A stretch of DNA of 64,000 bases from Silanimonas sp021297925 (lineage in GTDB: Bacteria > Pseudomonadota > Gammaproteobacteria > Xanthomonadales > Xanthomonadaceae), in NCBI GenBank assembly GCA_027532825.1, contig JAPZTL010000005.1:67080-131079 (forward strand). The letters run 5' to 3'. Position 1 is the first letter of the stretch. Every line of letters starts with the position of its first letter. This document shows positions 46,626 to 54,966 of this stretch, one piece after another. Both the position numbers and the translations under genes were made by a program. The notes beneath the pieces were generated by a model. That model saw nothing but the letters and a program-made list of their open reading frames with translations, had not been told where the DNA came from and ran no database searches.

Positions 46626-47393
46626 GTGGACGCACCGCTGCGCATCGGGGGGGTGCTGCCGGCCCGCGACGAAGCGCTGGCCATCACGGGCGTGGTCGAG
46701 GGCTTGGCCCGCTGCCGTGACGCCGCTGGACGGCCGCTGTTTTCAGCGATCGCCGTTTGCGACAACGGCTCGATCGACGACACCGGCGCACTCGCACGAG
46801 AGGCCGGTGCCATCGTCGTGCGTGAGGAGCGGGCGGGCTACGGCATCGCCTGCCAGCGCGCGGTGCAGGCGCTCGGCGAGGTCGACGTTCTGGTGTTCGT
46901 CGACGCCGACGGCTCGGTGGTGGAAGCTCAGGCGCGCGCCCTCGTTGACGGAATCGAGGCCGGTGCCGATCTGGTGATCGGCTCGCGAACCCTGGGCCAC
47001 GTCGAAGCTGGCGCGCTGACGCTGCCCCAGCGTTTCGGCAATCGTCTCGCGGTGGCATTGATCCGCGGAATCTGGGGCGTGCATTACAGCGACCTCGGGC
47101 CGTTCCGCGCCATTCGCATGGACGCGTATCGCCGGCTTGCGATGCGTGACGTGGCGTTCGGCTGGACGGTGGAAATGCAGGTGAAAGCCGCGCAGCACCG
47201 TCTGGTGGTTTGCGAAGTGCCGGTGGACACCCGCGTCCGATTGGGTCGATCGAAGATCAGCGGCACCGTGCGCGGCGTGATCGGTGCTGGCGTCGGCATC
47301 CTCGGCATGGTCGCGCGCTGCTGGTGGGAGGAGCGTCGAGCGGGTTCAACGCTCGCGCCGGCGAATGTTCCGGGCGCGCTGCCGCGTGGATGA
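46626..47393 (+). CDS. GT2-family glycosyltransferase
   Basis: 255 residues with a GTG start at 46626, four bases after the barrel gene stop. The GT-A fold shows IGGVLPARDEALAITGVVEGL, VCDNGSIDDTGALAREAGA, and the metal-binding VFVDADGS. VIGSRTLGHVEAGALTLPQRFGN and DLGPFRAIRMDAYRRL are typical of polyprenyl-phosphate sugar transferases. The end is weakly hydrophobic (GVGILGMVARCW). A GT-C membrane gene follows at once, a pairing expected when one enzyme charges a lipid carrier and the other uses it. Confidence 0.83.
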   Translation: MDAPLRIGGVLPARDEALAITGVVEGLARCRDAAGRPLFSAIAVCDNGSIDDTGALAREAGAIVVREERAGYGIACQRAVQALGEVDVLVFVDADGSVVEAQARALVDGIEAGADLVIGSRTLGHVEAGALTLPQRFGNRLAVALIRGIWGVHYSDLGPFRAIRMDAYRRLAMRDVAFGWTVEMQVKAAQHRLVVCEVPVDTRVRLGRSKISGTVRGVIGAGVGILGMVARCWWEERRAGSTLAPANVPGALPRG

Positions 47394-47400
47394 GCCGGCG

Positions 47401-48717
47401 ATGGGCCGCCCGCGCCTGATCGTCCGCATCGCGTCCACCGCGGCGCTGCTGGCGTGGTGGCTGAGCGCCATCGCGATGGTGGCGCTGTCGCGCGGTGCCT
47501 GGGGCGGCAGCGTGCTGGTTTTTCTCGCGCTGGTGGTGCTGGGAAGCGCGTCGGCGTGGCTTCTGGCCCGGCACATCGCGTGGTCGCCGGCGACGGTGAT
47601 GGGGTTCACGCTCGCCGCGCACGCGCTCGGTGCGCTCGGCCTGCCGCTCTACGAGGACGACCACTTCCGCTACCTGTGGGACGGCTACCGCACGGCGGTG
47701 TCGGGCTCGCCCTACGGTGTGGCGCCGTCGGCGTTCTACGGCGACGCCACGCTGCCGCCGGAGATGGCCGCGGTATTGAGCTCGGTGAACCACGCGGACG
47801 TGCCGACCATCTACGGCCCCTCGCTGCAGGCGCTGTTCCTGCTCGGCTACGTCGTCGGTGGCAGCCATGAGCTGCCGCTGCGACTGCTCGTGTCGGCCCT
47901 GCACCTGCTGCTGGTGTGGCGACTTCTGGCCGACGCGCGCGCGGAGCGCGTGCTGCTGTACGTCGCGCAACCGCTGGTGTTCAAGGAAGTCGCTCTTACC
48001 GGGCACCCGGATGCGCTGGTGGCGCTGGCGTTGCTGCTGGCCTGGCAGTGGCGCACCGTGGCGTCGCCGTGGGCAAGTGCCGTCGGGTACGCGCTGGCGT
48101 TGGCGGTGAAGTCGAGCGCGCTGCCGGCACTCGGCGCGTGGCTGCTGGCGCGGCAGTGGCGCGGCCTTCTGGCCCTCACGCTGCTGTTGATGGCGATGTA
48201 CGTGCCCTTTGTCGGCAGCGGCACCGACTTGGCCGGCCTGCGCGTCTTCGCCGAGCACTGGCAGTTCAATCCGGGCTTGGTGGCGCTGCTGGTCCCGGTG
48301 ATCAGTTGGCACGCGGCGAAGCTCACGATGGCGGTGCTCGCGACGACACTGATGCTGCTGATCTATCGGCGTGTTGGAGAGGGTTCACCGGAAAGCTGGG
48401 TGCCGGTGTTCGGCCTGCTGCTGCTGGTGTCGCCGGTGATCAACCCGTGGTATCTGCTGTGGTTCCTCCCGCTCGCCACGCTCACCCGCCACTCGTGGCC
48501 GTGGTGGGCCGCGCTCGGCGTGCTTTTCAGCTATGCCACCGGCTTGAATCTCGAACGCGACGACATGGTGGCCTTCGGCATCGCGCAATGGGCGCTCGTG
48601 GCGCAGTGGACGCTGGTGGCGGTGGGCCTCGCGCTGTCGTGGGCGGCGCGCGCTCGCGTCAGCGCGAGCGCATCAGCCGCAGCATCACGGCGCAGCCCGA
48701 GCCCCACGCGCCATTGA
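47401..48717 (+). CDS. Polytopic GT-C-type glycosyltransferase
   Basis: 438 residues from the ATG at 47401 (a GTG at 47386 would overlap the previous gene by 8 bp). About ten to twelve membrane helices. An acidic loop after the second or third helix reads GLPLYEDDHFRYLWDGYRT, the ED-type catalytic loop of GT-C and polyprenol-phosphate-mannose-dependent mannosyltransferases (GT87-like). The last 22 residues (SASASAAASRRSPS) are low-complexity and overlap the convergent gene by 59 bp, so the true end may be less important functionally. It closes the six-gene operon. Acceptor unknown. Confidence 0.78.
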   Translation: MGRPRLIVRIASTAALLAWWLSAIAMVALSRGAWGGSVLVFLALVVLGSASAWLLARHIAWSPATVMGFTLAAHALGALGLPLYEDDHFRYLWDGYRTAVSGSPYGVAPSAFYGDATLPPEMAAVLSSVNHADVPTIYGPSLQALFLLGYVVGGSHELPLRLLVSALHLLLVWRLLADARAERVLLYVAQPLVFKEVALTGHPDALVALALLLAWQWRTVASPWASAVGYALALAVKSSALPALGAWLLARQWRGLLALTLLLMAMYVPFVGSGTDLAGLRVFAEHWQFNPGLVALLVPVISWHAAKLTMAVLATTLMLLIYRRVGEGSPESWVPVFGLLLLVSPVINPWYLLWFLPLATLTRHSWPWWAALGVLFSYATGLNLERDDMVAFGIAQWALVAQWTLVAVGLALSWAARARVSASASAAASRRSPSPTRH

Positions 48718-49069
48718 GCAGCAGGGCGCCGATGATCAGCTTCGGATCCCAGCCGCCGGCCATGGCCATGCCCTTCAGCGGGAAGACGATGAACAGCGCG
48801 ACCGCGCTCGGGCCGATCGCGCCGGCGACGATCCAACCGAGCCACCAGCGCGAGGCGCGTAGCTTGGCCAGCAGCGGCGCCAGCGCGACCGCCCAGACGC
48901 CGCCCCAGAATGCCAGCGAGACCACCTGGGGAATGCCGAGCGGCGCCGTCGCGGCCAGGTTGAACGGCGCGCGCGGGCTGATGCCGGCGGCGTACAGCAG
49001 GCCGAGCAGGCCCTGGTGGAAAATGAGCGTGGCGATGAAGCCCGCGATGAACCACTTGACGATGCGCAT
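48659..49069 (-). CDS. Small membrane protein, four helices, unknown
   Basis: 136 residues from the ATG at 49069, preceded by GAGG; a longer start at 49198 adds a non-conserved Ala-rich leader inside the rhodanese gene. Four hydrophobic segments are visible, opening MRIVKWFIAGFIATLIFHQGLLGLLY, a pattern common in proteobacterial small membrane proteins. Its first codon lies in the palindrome ATGCGCAT, shared with the rhodanese start. The 3' end overlaps the GT-C gene on the other strand by 59 bp. Confidence 0.75.
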   Translation of the reverse strand: MRIVKWFIAGFIATLIFHQGLLGLLYAAGISPRAPFNLAATAPLGIPQVVSLAFWGGVWAVALAPLLAKLRASRWWLGWIVAGAIGPSAVALFIVFPLKGMAMAGGWDPKLIIGALLLNGAWGSGCAVMLRLMRSR

Positions 49070-49988
49070 GCCCAACCTCGAAGCACCGAAGGCCCCAGCG
49101 GCCCGCGTCCGAGCATACGCGCATGCGTTTGCCGTCGGCGCCATCGCCTTCGCCGCGGTCAGCGACCTCGCCGCTGCGGGCACGTCACTGCGCTTCATTG
49201 ACGCGGCGTCGGCGCGCGCCCTCGTTCAGGACCGTGCCGCAGCGGTGCTCGACACCCGCGGTCGGCTTGCGTTCGCGAGCGGCCACATCGACGGTGCGTC
49301 GCGCTTCGACTGGCACGACACGCGGGAGGGTGCCGATGCCGGTGGACGCCTGCCCGCCGATCTCGACGCCCTTGCGCGACGCTTCGCCGCCGCCGGTGTC
49401 GACGACGCGCGCCCGGTGCTGGTCTGTGGCGACGGCGGCGCGGGCTGGGGCGAGGAGGCGCGGGTGGCTTGGACACTTGGCGTGCTCGGCAAGAACGACG
49501 TGCAGGTACTCGACGGCGGCTGCACGGCCTGGCGCGAAGCGGGCCATGCGTGGTCGGTCGGGGCGAGTTTCGCGGTGGCGCCCGGCACGGTCACCGCACG
49601 GCCGCGATTCCACGCGCGGGCGACGAAGGCGGACGTGCGACGTGCGCTCGCCGACACTGGCGTCGTGGTTATCGACGTACGCTCGCGCGAAGAATTCGAT
49701 GGTGCAACGCCGTATGGCGAAGCGCGCGGCGGTCACTTGCCACGCGCGGTGCATCTTGATTGGCGCGCACTTTCCGATGCCGACGGTCGCGTCTTGCGGG
49801 GCGATGCGTTGCGTTCGCGGTTGAACGCCGCGGGGGTCCTGGAAGGCCAGCCCGCGATCGTCTACTGCACGGGGGGCGTGCGCTCGGCCTTCGTCACCGA
49901 GCTGCTGCGCGAGCACGGCATCGAAGCGCGCAACTACGACGGCTCGATGTGGGAGTGGGCGGCGGACGCGACGGCGCCAATCGAATGA
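49062..49988 (+). CDS. Two-domain sulfurtransferase (rhodanese), exported
   Basis: 308 residues from ATG 49062 or 306 from ATG 49068; no other plausible start is in frame. A hydrophobic segment (YAHAFAVGAIAFAAVSDLAAAG, about residues 18-39) suggests export. Two rhodanese domains follow. The first has VLDTRGRLAFASGHIDGASRFDW with VLVCGDGGAGWGEEA, keeping a cysteine where many tandem rhodaneses have none. The second has VVIDVRSREEFDG and the active loop YCTGGVRSAFV. It transfers sulfane sulfur to thiol acceptors. It is divergent from the small membrane protein with overlapping starts. Confidence 0.85.
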   Translation: MRMPNLEAPKAPAARVRAYAHAFAVGAIAFAAVSDLAAAGTSLRFIDAASARALVQDRAAAVLDTRGRLAFASGHIDGASRFDWHDTREGADAGGRLPADLDALARRFAAAGVDDARPVLVCGDGGAGWGEEARVAWTLGVLGKNDVQVLDGGCTAWREAGHAWSVGASFAVAPGTVTARPRFHARATKADVRRALADTGVVVIDVRSREEFDGATPYGEARGGHLPRAVHLDWRALSDADGRVLRGDALRSRLNAAGVLEGQPAIVYCTGGVRSAFVTELLREHGIEARNYDGSMWEWAADATAPIE

Positions 49989-49995
49989 TCGTGAC

Positions 49996-50316
49996 TCACT
50001 CGCCCGACGCCACCTTCAGCCCGGCAACGCCGAGCGCGATCGGCGCGATGCTCGCCAGCTTTAATGGTGTAAAGGGTTCTCCGAAAAACCAGTGGCCGAA
50101 GGCGACCGTTCCCATCGCACCGACGCCCACCCAGATCGCGTAGGCGACCGAGACCGGCAGCGTCTTCATCGACAGCGTCAGGAAGGTGATGCCGGCGAGG
50201 ACGCCAATGACGGTGGTGACCGTTGGCCAGAATACCGTGAAGCCCTTCGAGGCCTTCATCGACAGTGCAAAAGCGATCTCGAAAGCGTCAGCGAGCGCCA
50301 GGTACAGCCAAGTCAT
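49996..50316 (-). CDS. sugE: SMR-family exporter, SugE/Gdx type
   Basis: 106 residues with four membrane helices and the essential glutamate at residue 13 (LALADAFEIAFALSMKASKGF), followed by the SMR signature VSVAYAIWVGVGAMGTVAFG. The Lys/Ser-Gly-Phe after helix 1 favours the SugE/Gdx (guanidinium exporter) branch over EmrE. It converges on the rhodanese gene with 7 bp between stops. No guanidine riboswitch was noticed in its 74-bp upstream region. Confidence 0.85.
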   Translation of the reverse strand: MTWLYLALADAFEIAFALSMKASKGFTVFWPTVTTVIGVLAGITFLTLSMKTLPVSVAYAIWVGVGAMGTVAFGHWFFGEPFTPLKLASIAPIALGVAGLKVASGE

Positions 50317-50390
50317 GGAAATCTACCGGTGGTGCTCGAACCGCCGTCGGCGCAGCGGTTCGAGTGGCCTGCACACGATGCGAGGCGACG

Positions 50391-50879
50391 TCAGAGCGTG
50401 TTCGGCGCTTCGTTTGCGATGCCCGGCCAGTTCTGGTCGGCATTCTTGATGTTTGTCGGGATGTCCTTCTCCCAGGCGGTGAACACATCGGCATTGACGT
50501 TGAGGTACAGGCGGCCGTCGACGACCTTGAACTGCGTCGGATCGATGTCGAGCTTTTTCTCGAGCGCGGCACCCATGGCGCAGAAGCCGCCGTAGGCCGG
50601 GGCGTAGCGAGCCGGGTCGGTGAGGAAGGTGTCGCGATTGGCGGCGCTGGCGAAGTGGTAAGTCGCTCCCTCATGCGTGGCGCTGAAGGCGGAGTTGCCC
50701 TTCACCGGGCGGTTTTCGGTCTGGTAGGCCACGGCGTCATAGCCATGCAGGATCACGCCGGCATCGACATTGATGGCGGCCGGGGAGTTTTCGTCGTAGG
50801 CGAAAGCCTGGGTGGCGGCGAAACCGACGCCGAGGGCCAGCGCGGTGGCGAGCAGGGAGGTCTTGAAGAAGCGGTTCAT
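50391..50879 (-). CDS. Periplasmic YHS-domain protein
   Basis: 162 residues with a signal peptide (residues about 5-27, ending AFA). The YHS-type core is YDAVAYQTENRPVKGNSAFSATHEGATYHFASAANRDTFLTDPARYAPAYGGFCA. YHS domains bind metals or act as oxidoreductase accessory modules, and secreted stand-alone versions are frequent next to thiol and redox genes. The thioredoxin and AhpD-like genes lie 58 bp upstream on the same strand, so it could be the last gene of that group. Confidence 0.88.
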   Translation of the reverse strand: MNRFFKTSLLATALALGVGFAATQAFAYDENSPAAINVDAGVILHGYDAVAYQTENRPVKGNSAFSATHEGATYHFASAANRDTFLTDPARYAPAYGGFCAMGAALEKKLDIDPTQFKVVDGRLYLNVNADVFTAWEKDIPTNIKNADQNWPGIANEAPNTL

Positions 50880-50937
50880 CGTTCGTGTTCCTTGGGTTCG
50901 TTGCGAAGGGAAAGCAGTGGATTCGTCAGAAGGCGAC

Positions 50938-51285
50938 TCAGGCGCGGGCCATCGCGGACGGCGGCAGCACGCTAGCGACCCACGTGCGCAGCTGGGCCAG
51001 CGATTGGAGGCCGACGCGCATGTCGCGGATGCGGCCTTCGTCGAGCAGCACGAGGGTCGGCACGCTGCGGACGCCGAAGGCGTTCGCAGCGGCAGGCGCT
51101 TGGTCGATATCGACCTTGATCACCGCGAGGTGCTCGCCGGTTTCGTCGGCGAGCGCATCGAGGCTGGGCGCCAGCGAGCGGCAGGGGCCGCACCACGTGG
51201 CATGGAAGTCGACCAGCACCGGGCCTCGGCTTTGCGCCAGGGCCGCGGGCAGGTTGCGATCATCGAGGTGCAGGATCGCGCCCAT
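50938..51285 (-). CDS. Thioredoxin
   Basis: 115 residues, normal size, cytoplasmic. Active site WCGPC near residue 31 in LVDFHATWCGPCRSLAPSL, cis-proline in VRSVPTLVLL. It starts 2 bp after the stop of the AhpD-like gene, so the two are co-translated. It likely recycles the CxxC of that partner. It differs from housekeeping TrxA by the non-canonical C-terminus (VASVLPPSAMARA). Confidence 0.93.
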   Translation of the reverse strand: MGAILHLDDRNLPAALAQSRGPVLVDFHATWCGPCRSLAPSLDALADETGEHLAVIKVDIDQAPAAANAFGVRSVPTLVLLDEGRIRDMRVGLQSLAQLRTWVASVLPPSAMARA

Positions 51286-51287
51286 GG

Positions 51288-51833
51288 TCAGGCCGCCTGC
51301 TGAAGCGGCACGGCGGGGAAATCGACCACGGTGCCGGCCAAGTGGTTGGTGTAGTTGGTCAGGGTGTTCAGCGCGACCAGCGCCACCACGTCGAGGGCCT
51401 GCGCCGGGCTGAAGCCACCGGCGAGGAAGGCTTGGTACTCGGAATCGGTCGCGTTGCCGCGGGTCTCGGTGAGCACGCGGGCGAAGCGGGCGAGGGCCGC
51501 ATCGGACGAGGTGTTGCCCTCACCGCGGCGCGCGGCGGCGATGCTTTCGGCGTTGAGGCCGGCGCCTTTGCCGATGGTGGTGTGCGCGGCGAGGCAGTAG
51601 CCGCACTCGTTGGCCTGGCCGATGGCCAGCGCGACGATCTCGCGCTGGCGGGCGTCGAGCAGGCTGTCGGCCAGCGCGCCGGAAAGGGCGAGGTAGCCGT
51701 TCAGCGCGCCCGGCGAATGGGCGAGCGTGGTGATCAGGTTCGGCAGCAGGCCGAGCTTGGCTTTGACGCCGGCCAGCGTTTCGGCGGTGGCGGGCGAGGC
51801 GTTGGCGGGGTTCAGGGGAGCGATGCGGGTCAT
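51288..51833 (-). CDS. Carboxymuconolactone decarboxylase-family peroxidase-like protein (AhpD type)
   Basis: 181 residues. The CMD/AhpD active motif ANECGYCLAAHTTIG (CxxCxxxH) is near residue 82. The preceding RQREIVALAIG is typical of the peroxidase-related CMD subfamily, which uses thioredoxin-like partners for alkylhydroperoxide or reactive-species detoxification. The adjacent thioredoxin supports this. It is divergent from an AraC-family gene over a 104-bp gap with an inverted repeat, so it is likely that regulator's target. Confidence 0.9.
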   Translation of the reverse strand: MTRIAPLNPANASPATAETLAGVKAKLGLLPNLITTLAHSPGALNGYLALSGALADSLLDARQREIVALAIGQANECGYCLAAHTTIGKGAGLNAESIAAARRGEGNTSSDAALARFARVLTETRGNATDSEYQAFLAGGFSPAQALDVVALVALNTLTNYTNHLAGTVVDFPAVPLQQAA

Positions 51834-51897
51834 GGCGGTTCTCTCGGATGGGCGTGGGGGAATCCACGGACGCCACTATCCCGAGGCTGCTGATACT

Positions 51898-51933
51898 CTT
51901 GGGTTCTGAGCGTCTGTTTATCGATACCCAAAG
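51898..51933. promoter_or_regulatory. Inverted repeat in divergent AhpD/AraC gap
   Basis: CTTGGGT at 51898-51904 and ACCCAAAG at 51926-51933 are inverted copies, together with flanking ACT/AGT bases. The two arms are about two helical turns apart and lie directly before the AraC ATG at 51938, a position suited to autoregulation and control of the divergent AhpD-like gene. Confidence 0.45.
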
Positions 51934-51937
51934 TCTT

Positions 51938-52771
51938 ATGGCTGACCGCCTTGCTCCCCTGCTTGAGCGCTTCCACCTCTCCGCCTCGGTCTTCCACAGC
52001 GGTGCGCTGTGCGGGCTGGCGAGCTTCGACGAGGCCGACGGCGTGGGCCACCTGCACCTGTTCGACGCCGGCGAGGCCTTTCTTGCCCCACGCGCCGGCG
52101 GTGAGTTCGAGCCCCTGCCGCGCCCGGCGCTCGTGCTGTTCCCGAAGCCCACGACGCATCGTCTTTTTGTGCCCGAGGACCGCGAGGCCACCCTGCTGTG
52201 CGCGAGCGTGCGCTTCGGCGGTGGCGCCGGCGATTCGGTGTCGTGCTCGCTGCCGTCGCCGCTGGTGATCGACCTCGCCGCCGCACCGGCCCTGCACGGC
52301 ATCGCGCGACTGCTGTTCGACGAGGCCTTCAGCGGCCACTGCGGGCGCCAGCAGGCAGTCGATCGGCTCGCCGAGCTGCTGCTGATCCACGTGCTGCGGC
52401 ATGTGCTCGATGTCGGCCTCGTCGAGCGCGGCGCGTTCTCCGGGTTGGGCGATCCACGGCTGGCCAGGGCGCTGGTGGGCCTGCATGCACGGCCCGCTGA
52501 GCCATGGACACTGCAGCGGATGGCCGAGGTGGCTGGCATGTCGCGCGCACGCTTTGCAGCGCATTTCCACGCGGTGGTCGGGCAGACGCCGGGCGATTAC
52601 CTCGCCGGCTATCGGCTGGCGCTGGCCGAGGCGGCGTTGCGCCGCGGCCGGCCGGTCAAGCAGGTGGCGGCCGAGGTTGGTTACGGCAGCGCGTCGGCCC
52701 TGGCGCGGGTGTTCCGGACGCGGATGGGCGTCGCGCCAGGCGAGCTGCTGCGGGGTGGTTCCGGCGACTGA
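51938..52771 (+). CDS. AraC-family transcriptional regulator
   Basis: 277 residues from the ATG at 51938; an in-frame ATG at 51848 would begin inside the neighbour's promoter. The N-terminal cupin-type sensor (LHLFDAGEAFLAPRAGGEFE, VLFPKPTTHRLF) is followed by two C-terminal helix-turn-helix motifs (WTLQRMAEVAGMSRARFAAHFHAVVGQTPGDYLAGYRL and VKQVAAEVGYGSASALARVFRTRMG). Proteins of this type often regulate the adjacent CMD-family gene in redox or electrophile response. An inverted repeat precedes its start. Confidence 0.9.
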   Translation: MADRLAPLLERFHLSASVFHSGALCGLASFDEADGVGHLHLFDAGEAFLAPRAGGEFEPLPRPALVLFPKPTTHRLFVPEDREATLLCASVRFGGGAGDSVSCSLPSPLVIDLAAAPALHGIARLLFDEAFSGHCGRQQAVDRLAELLLIHVLRHVLDVGLVERGAFSGLGDPRLARALVGLHARPAEPWTLQRMAEVAGMSRARFAAHFHAVVGQTPGDYLAGYRLALAEAALRRGRPVKQVAAEVGYGSASALARVFRTRMGVAPGELLRGGSGD

Positions 52772-52779
52772 CGTCGCGT

Positions 52780-53843
52780 TCAGAAGTCGCGTCGCAGCGC
52801 GATCGACACGCTGCCGTCGATCCTGCGGCGGGCGCGGTCTAGGAGTGTCCTCGCCTCACGCGAACTGTCGACCCGGCTGGCTTCGAACACCGATTCCCAC
52901 GCGCCCAAAGGGCGCGTGAGGTGAAGCACTGCGGCTCGACCGGATTCGGCATTCGGGTCATCCGCCGTGGCATCGCGGTCGGAGACGTCGAACCACTCCA
53001 GCCGCACACCCCAGCGCCAGGTGCCGGCCGCACGGTCGAGGTGCAGGCTCATCGCGCGGTAGCCGTTGTCGACGACGAGCTGGCGGCGTGGGCCCATCGC
53101 GGTTGTGCCGGCCATCGCCTGCAGCGCCAGCGTGGTGCCGCCTGCCCAGCGGCGTTCGATCCGGCCTTGCGCGAAGCGCGTATGCCATGCGTACTGCCCG
53201 GATTTCAGCACGCTCGGATCGGCGAAGTTGTCGTACAGCCACAGCCGGCTGCGCCAGCCCTCGGCGTGCTCGTGGCCGAGCAACACGCAGGCCCCGGCGC
53301 GGCCGTCGATCTCGCGGAACGGGTTCGTCCACGGCTCCAGGTCGCCTCGACGCCAATCGTGCGCAGCTCCTCGCCGATCCAGGCGTTGCCGGCCGAGGTC
53401 GAGAGCCCCCGCGTCGGGGTCCAGCCAAGGCCGCCGCTCTCTCGCGAGATCTCGGGGAAGAACGCGCCAGTGCGCACGCTGCTTCGCCAGGGCCCGTCGG
53501 GCAGCGGTTTCCAGCGCAGGAGAAGCTCCGTCGCGTCGACCACGCCGGGGCGATCATCGGCGGCGTGAAGCACCAGCCGCGCGTCGAGCGGCTTCGCTTC
53601 GGATTGCCAATCGACCACCAGCACGCTGTGCGCCAACCGGAGGTCGCGCCCGGAGGCGTAGCGCTGCGTGGACGGGCCGCCTTCGGCCCAGGGCTCGCCG
53701 CCGCTGGCCGAGACAGCGCGAAGGTCGATGCGCCCCGAGTACGGCAGGTCGGCTAGTGCCGTCGATGCGCCGCTGATGGAGGCGAGCGAGAGGCTGGTAT
53801 TGAGGACGAACGCACGAACCCTGACCGCGCGCGAGCGGTTCAT
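52780..53843 (-). pseudogene. Frameshifted outer-membrane-type protein gene
   Basis: The first part (ATG 53843 down to about 53335) encodes a signal peptide (VRAFVLNTSLSLASISGASTALA) and LPYSGRIDLRAVSASGG, ELLLRWKPLPDGPWRSSVRTGAFFPEIS, GEELRTIGVEATW. The reading then continues only in another frame as EPWTNPFREIDGRAGACVLLGHEHAEG and runs to SIALRRDF at 52780. Together they give about 350 residues of a beta-rich protein with an aromatic last residue, as in outer-membrane proteins. A single-base frameshift near 53335 breaks it. It overlaps the EAL-domain remnant by 4 bp upstream. A sequencing error cannot be excluded. Confidence 0.7.
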
Positions 53844-54148
53844 GCGGCAAGTCCACTGACGAAGGCGCGCACCGCCGAGCGATGGCGCGCCACCCATTCC
53901 ACCAGTTCGGCGACCGGCATCGGGCGGGCCACGCCGTAGCCCTGGATCTCGTCGCAGCCGAGGGCCGCGAGTCGCTCGGCGGTCGCCGCGTCCTCGACGC
54001 CTTCAGCCACCACGGGAAGACCAAGCCGGTGCGCTAGCGCGATCGTCGCCGACACGATGGCCTCGTCCTCGGCGTCCGACGTGAGGTTCTTCACGAAGGA
54101 GCGGTCGATCTCCAGCTCGTCGACCGGCAGCCGCTTGAGCTGGGCCAT
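53840..54148 (-). pseudogene. Truncated EAL-domain remnant
   Basis: About 102 codons encode the C-terminal third of an EAL (c-di-GMP phosphodiesterase) domain: MAQLKRLPVDELEIDRSFVKNL, DEAIVSATIALAHRLGLPVVAEGVED, and CDEIQGYGVARPMP. Upstream (54149-54198) the expected DDFGTGY segment can be discerned only with a base deletion, and nothing of the EAL motif itself remains before bufC ends. The catalytic half is lost, so the product cannot be active. The stop overlaps the next gene by 4 bp, a relic of an operon. Confidence 0.8.
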
Positions 54149-54198
54149 CGAGGCGTGGCCGGGCCGATGACGCAGCGGTTCGCTGGGCGTCGTCGTGC

Positions 54199-54966
54199 TC
54201 ACATGGGGTCGGTATCGACGGCGAGCCGCGCCACCCAGCCCTCGTCGATCCACGACAAGAGTGCCGGGGCGGCGACCTCGAGCGGGATCGGCAAGCCCTC
54301 GCCGGCGCAGGCTTCCGCCAGCGTGGCGCCGCACCGGAGGCGCTCGAGCAACAGGGCTTCGCTGGCCGCCATGCTGCGGAAGAACGTCTGGCCATCGCGG
54401 CGCCCGAACGCGATGGCGGTGATCGGCGCGTCGCCGTCCTCGACGCCGTTCGGCCCCGGTTCACGCCAGCGTTCGATGGCCGCGGCCTCGACCTGGCCGG
54501 TGGCGAGCGCCGGCACCCACGCGAAGCGGAGCCCGGCCCAAGCCATCACGGGGAGCGCGAGCAAGGCGGCCCGATCGACGGGTTCGGCATCGGCGGCGTC
54601 GAAGGCGCGGCGGAGTCCAGCGTCGATCGTCGCCACGCCAGCGGCAGTGGCCAGTTCAGGGTCGCGAGCCCGCAGCCACTCGGGGAAATCGACGCCGTAG
54701 CGGCCGAGCGAGCGATCGTGCGGTGGATGGGTTTCGACGTAGGCCAAGGCCAGAGCATCAAAGGCGTCTTCGCCAAGCATTTGCGCGCAGCGCTCGAACA
54801 CTGACGCCAAGGCCTCGACGAGCCGTCGCCGGTAGGCGTTCGCGTAGACGGCCAGTCGCTGGTCGACGGCGAACGCTGGCGTGCCGCGGATGTCGTCCGC
54901 GGCCTGCGGACCGTCCGCCAGCACGCCGTCGAGGAAACGCTGCTGCAAGGCGGCCAGTGCGCTCAT
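54199..54966 (-). CDS. bufC: BufC-like DUF2063 protein (MNIO partner)
   Basis: 255 residues from the ATG at 54966, overlapping the bufB stop (ATGA). The N-terminal DUF2063/HvfC domain (residues 1-100) has LQQRFLDGVLADG, RLAVYANAYRRRLVEALASVF, and LALAYVETHPPHDRSLGRYG. A less conserved C-terminal winged-helix-like part follows. In bufferin and related systems this protein acts as recognition partner that delivers the precursor to the iron oxidase. Downstream lies degraded sequence instead of the DoxX-type gene often found there. Confidence 0.88.
   Translation of the reverse strand: MSALAALQQRFLDGVLADGPQAADDIRGTPAFAVDQRLAVYANAYRRRLVEALASVFERCAQMLGEDAFDALALAYVETHPPHDRSLGRYGVDFPEWLRARDPELATAAGVATIDAGLRRAFDAADAEPVDRAALLALPVMAWAGLRFAWVPALATGQVEAAAIERWREPGPNGVEDGDAPITAIAFGRRDGQTFFRSMAASEALLLERLRCGATLAEACAGEGLPIPLEVAAPALLSWIDEGWVARLAVDTDPM

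Noticed and set aside
49996..50390. Guanidine riboswitch before sugE
   Set aside because: The 74-bp upstream gap shows no paired ACGR-loop hairpins typical of these riboswitches.
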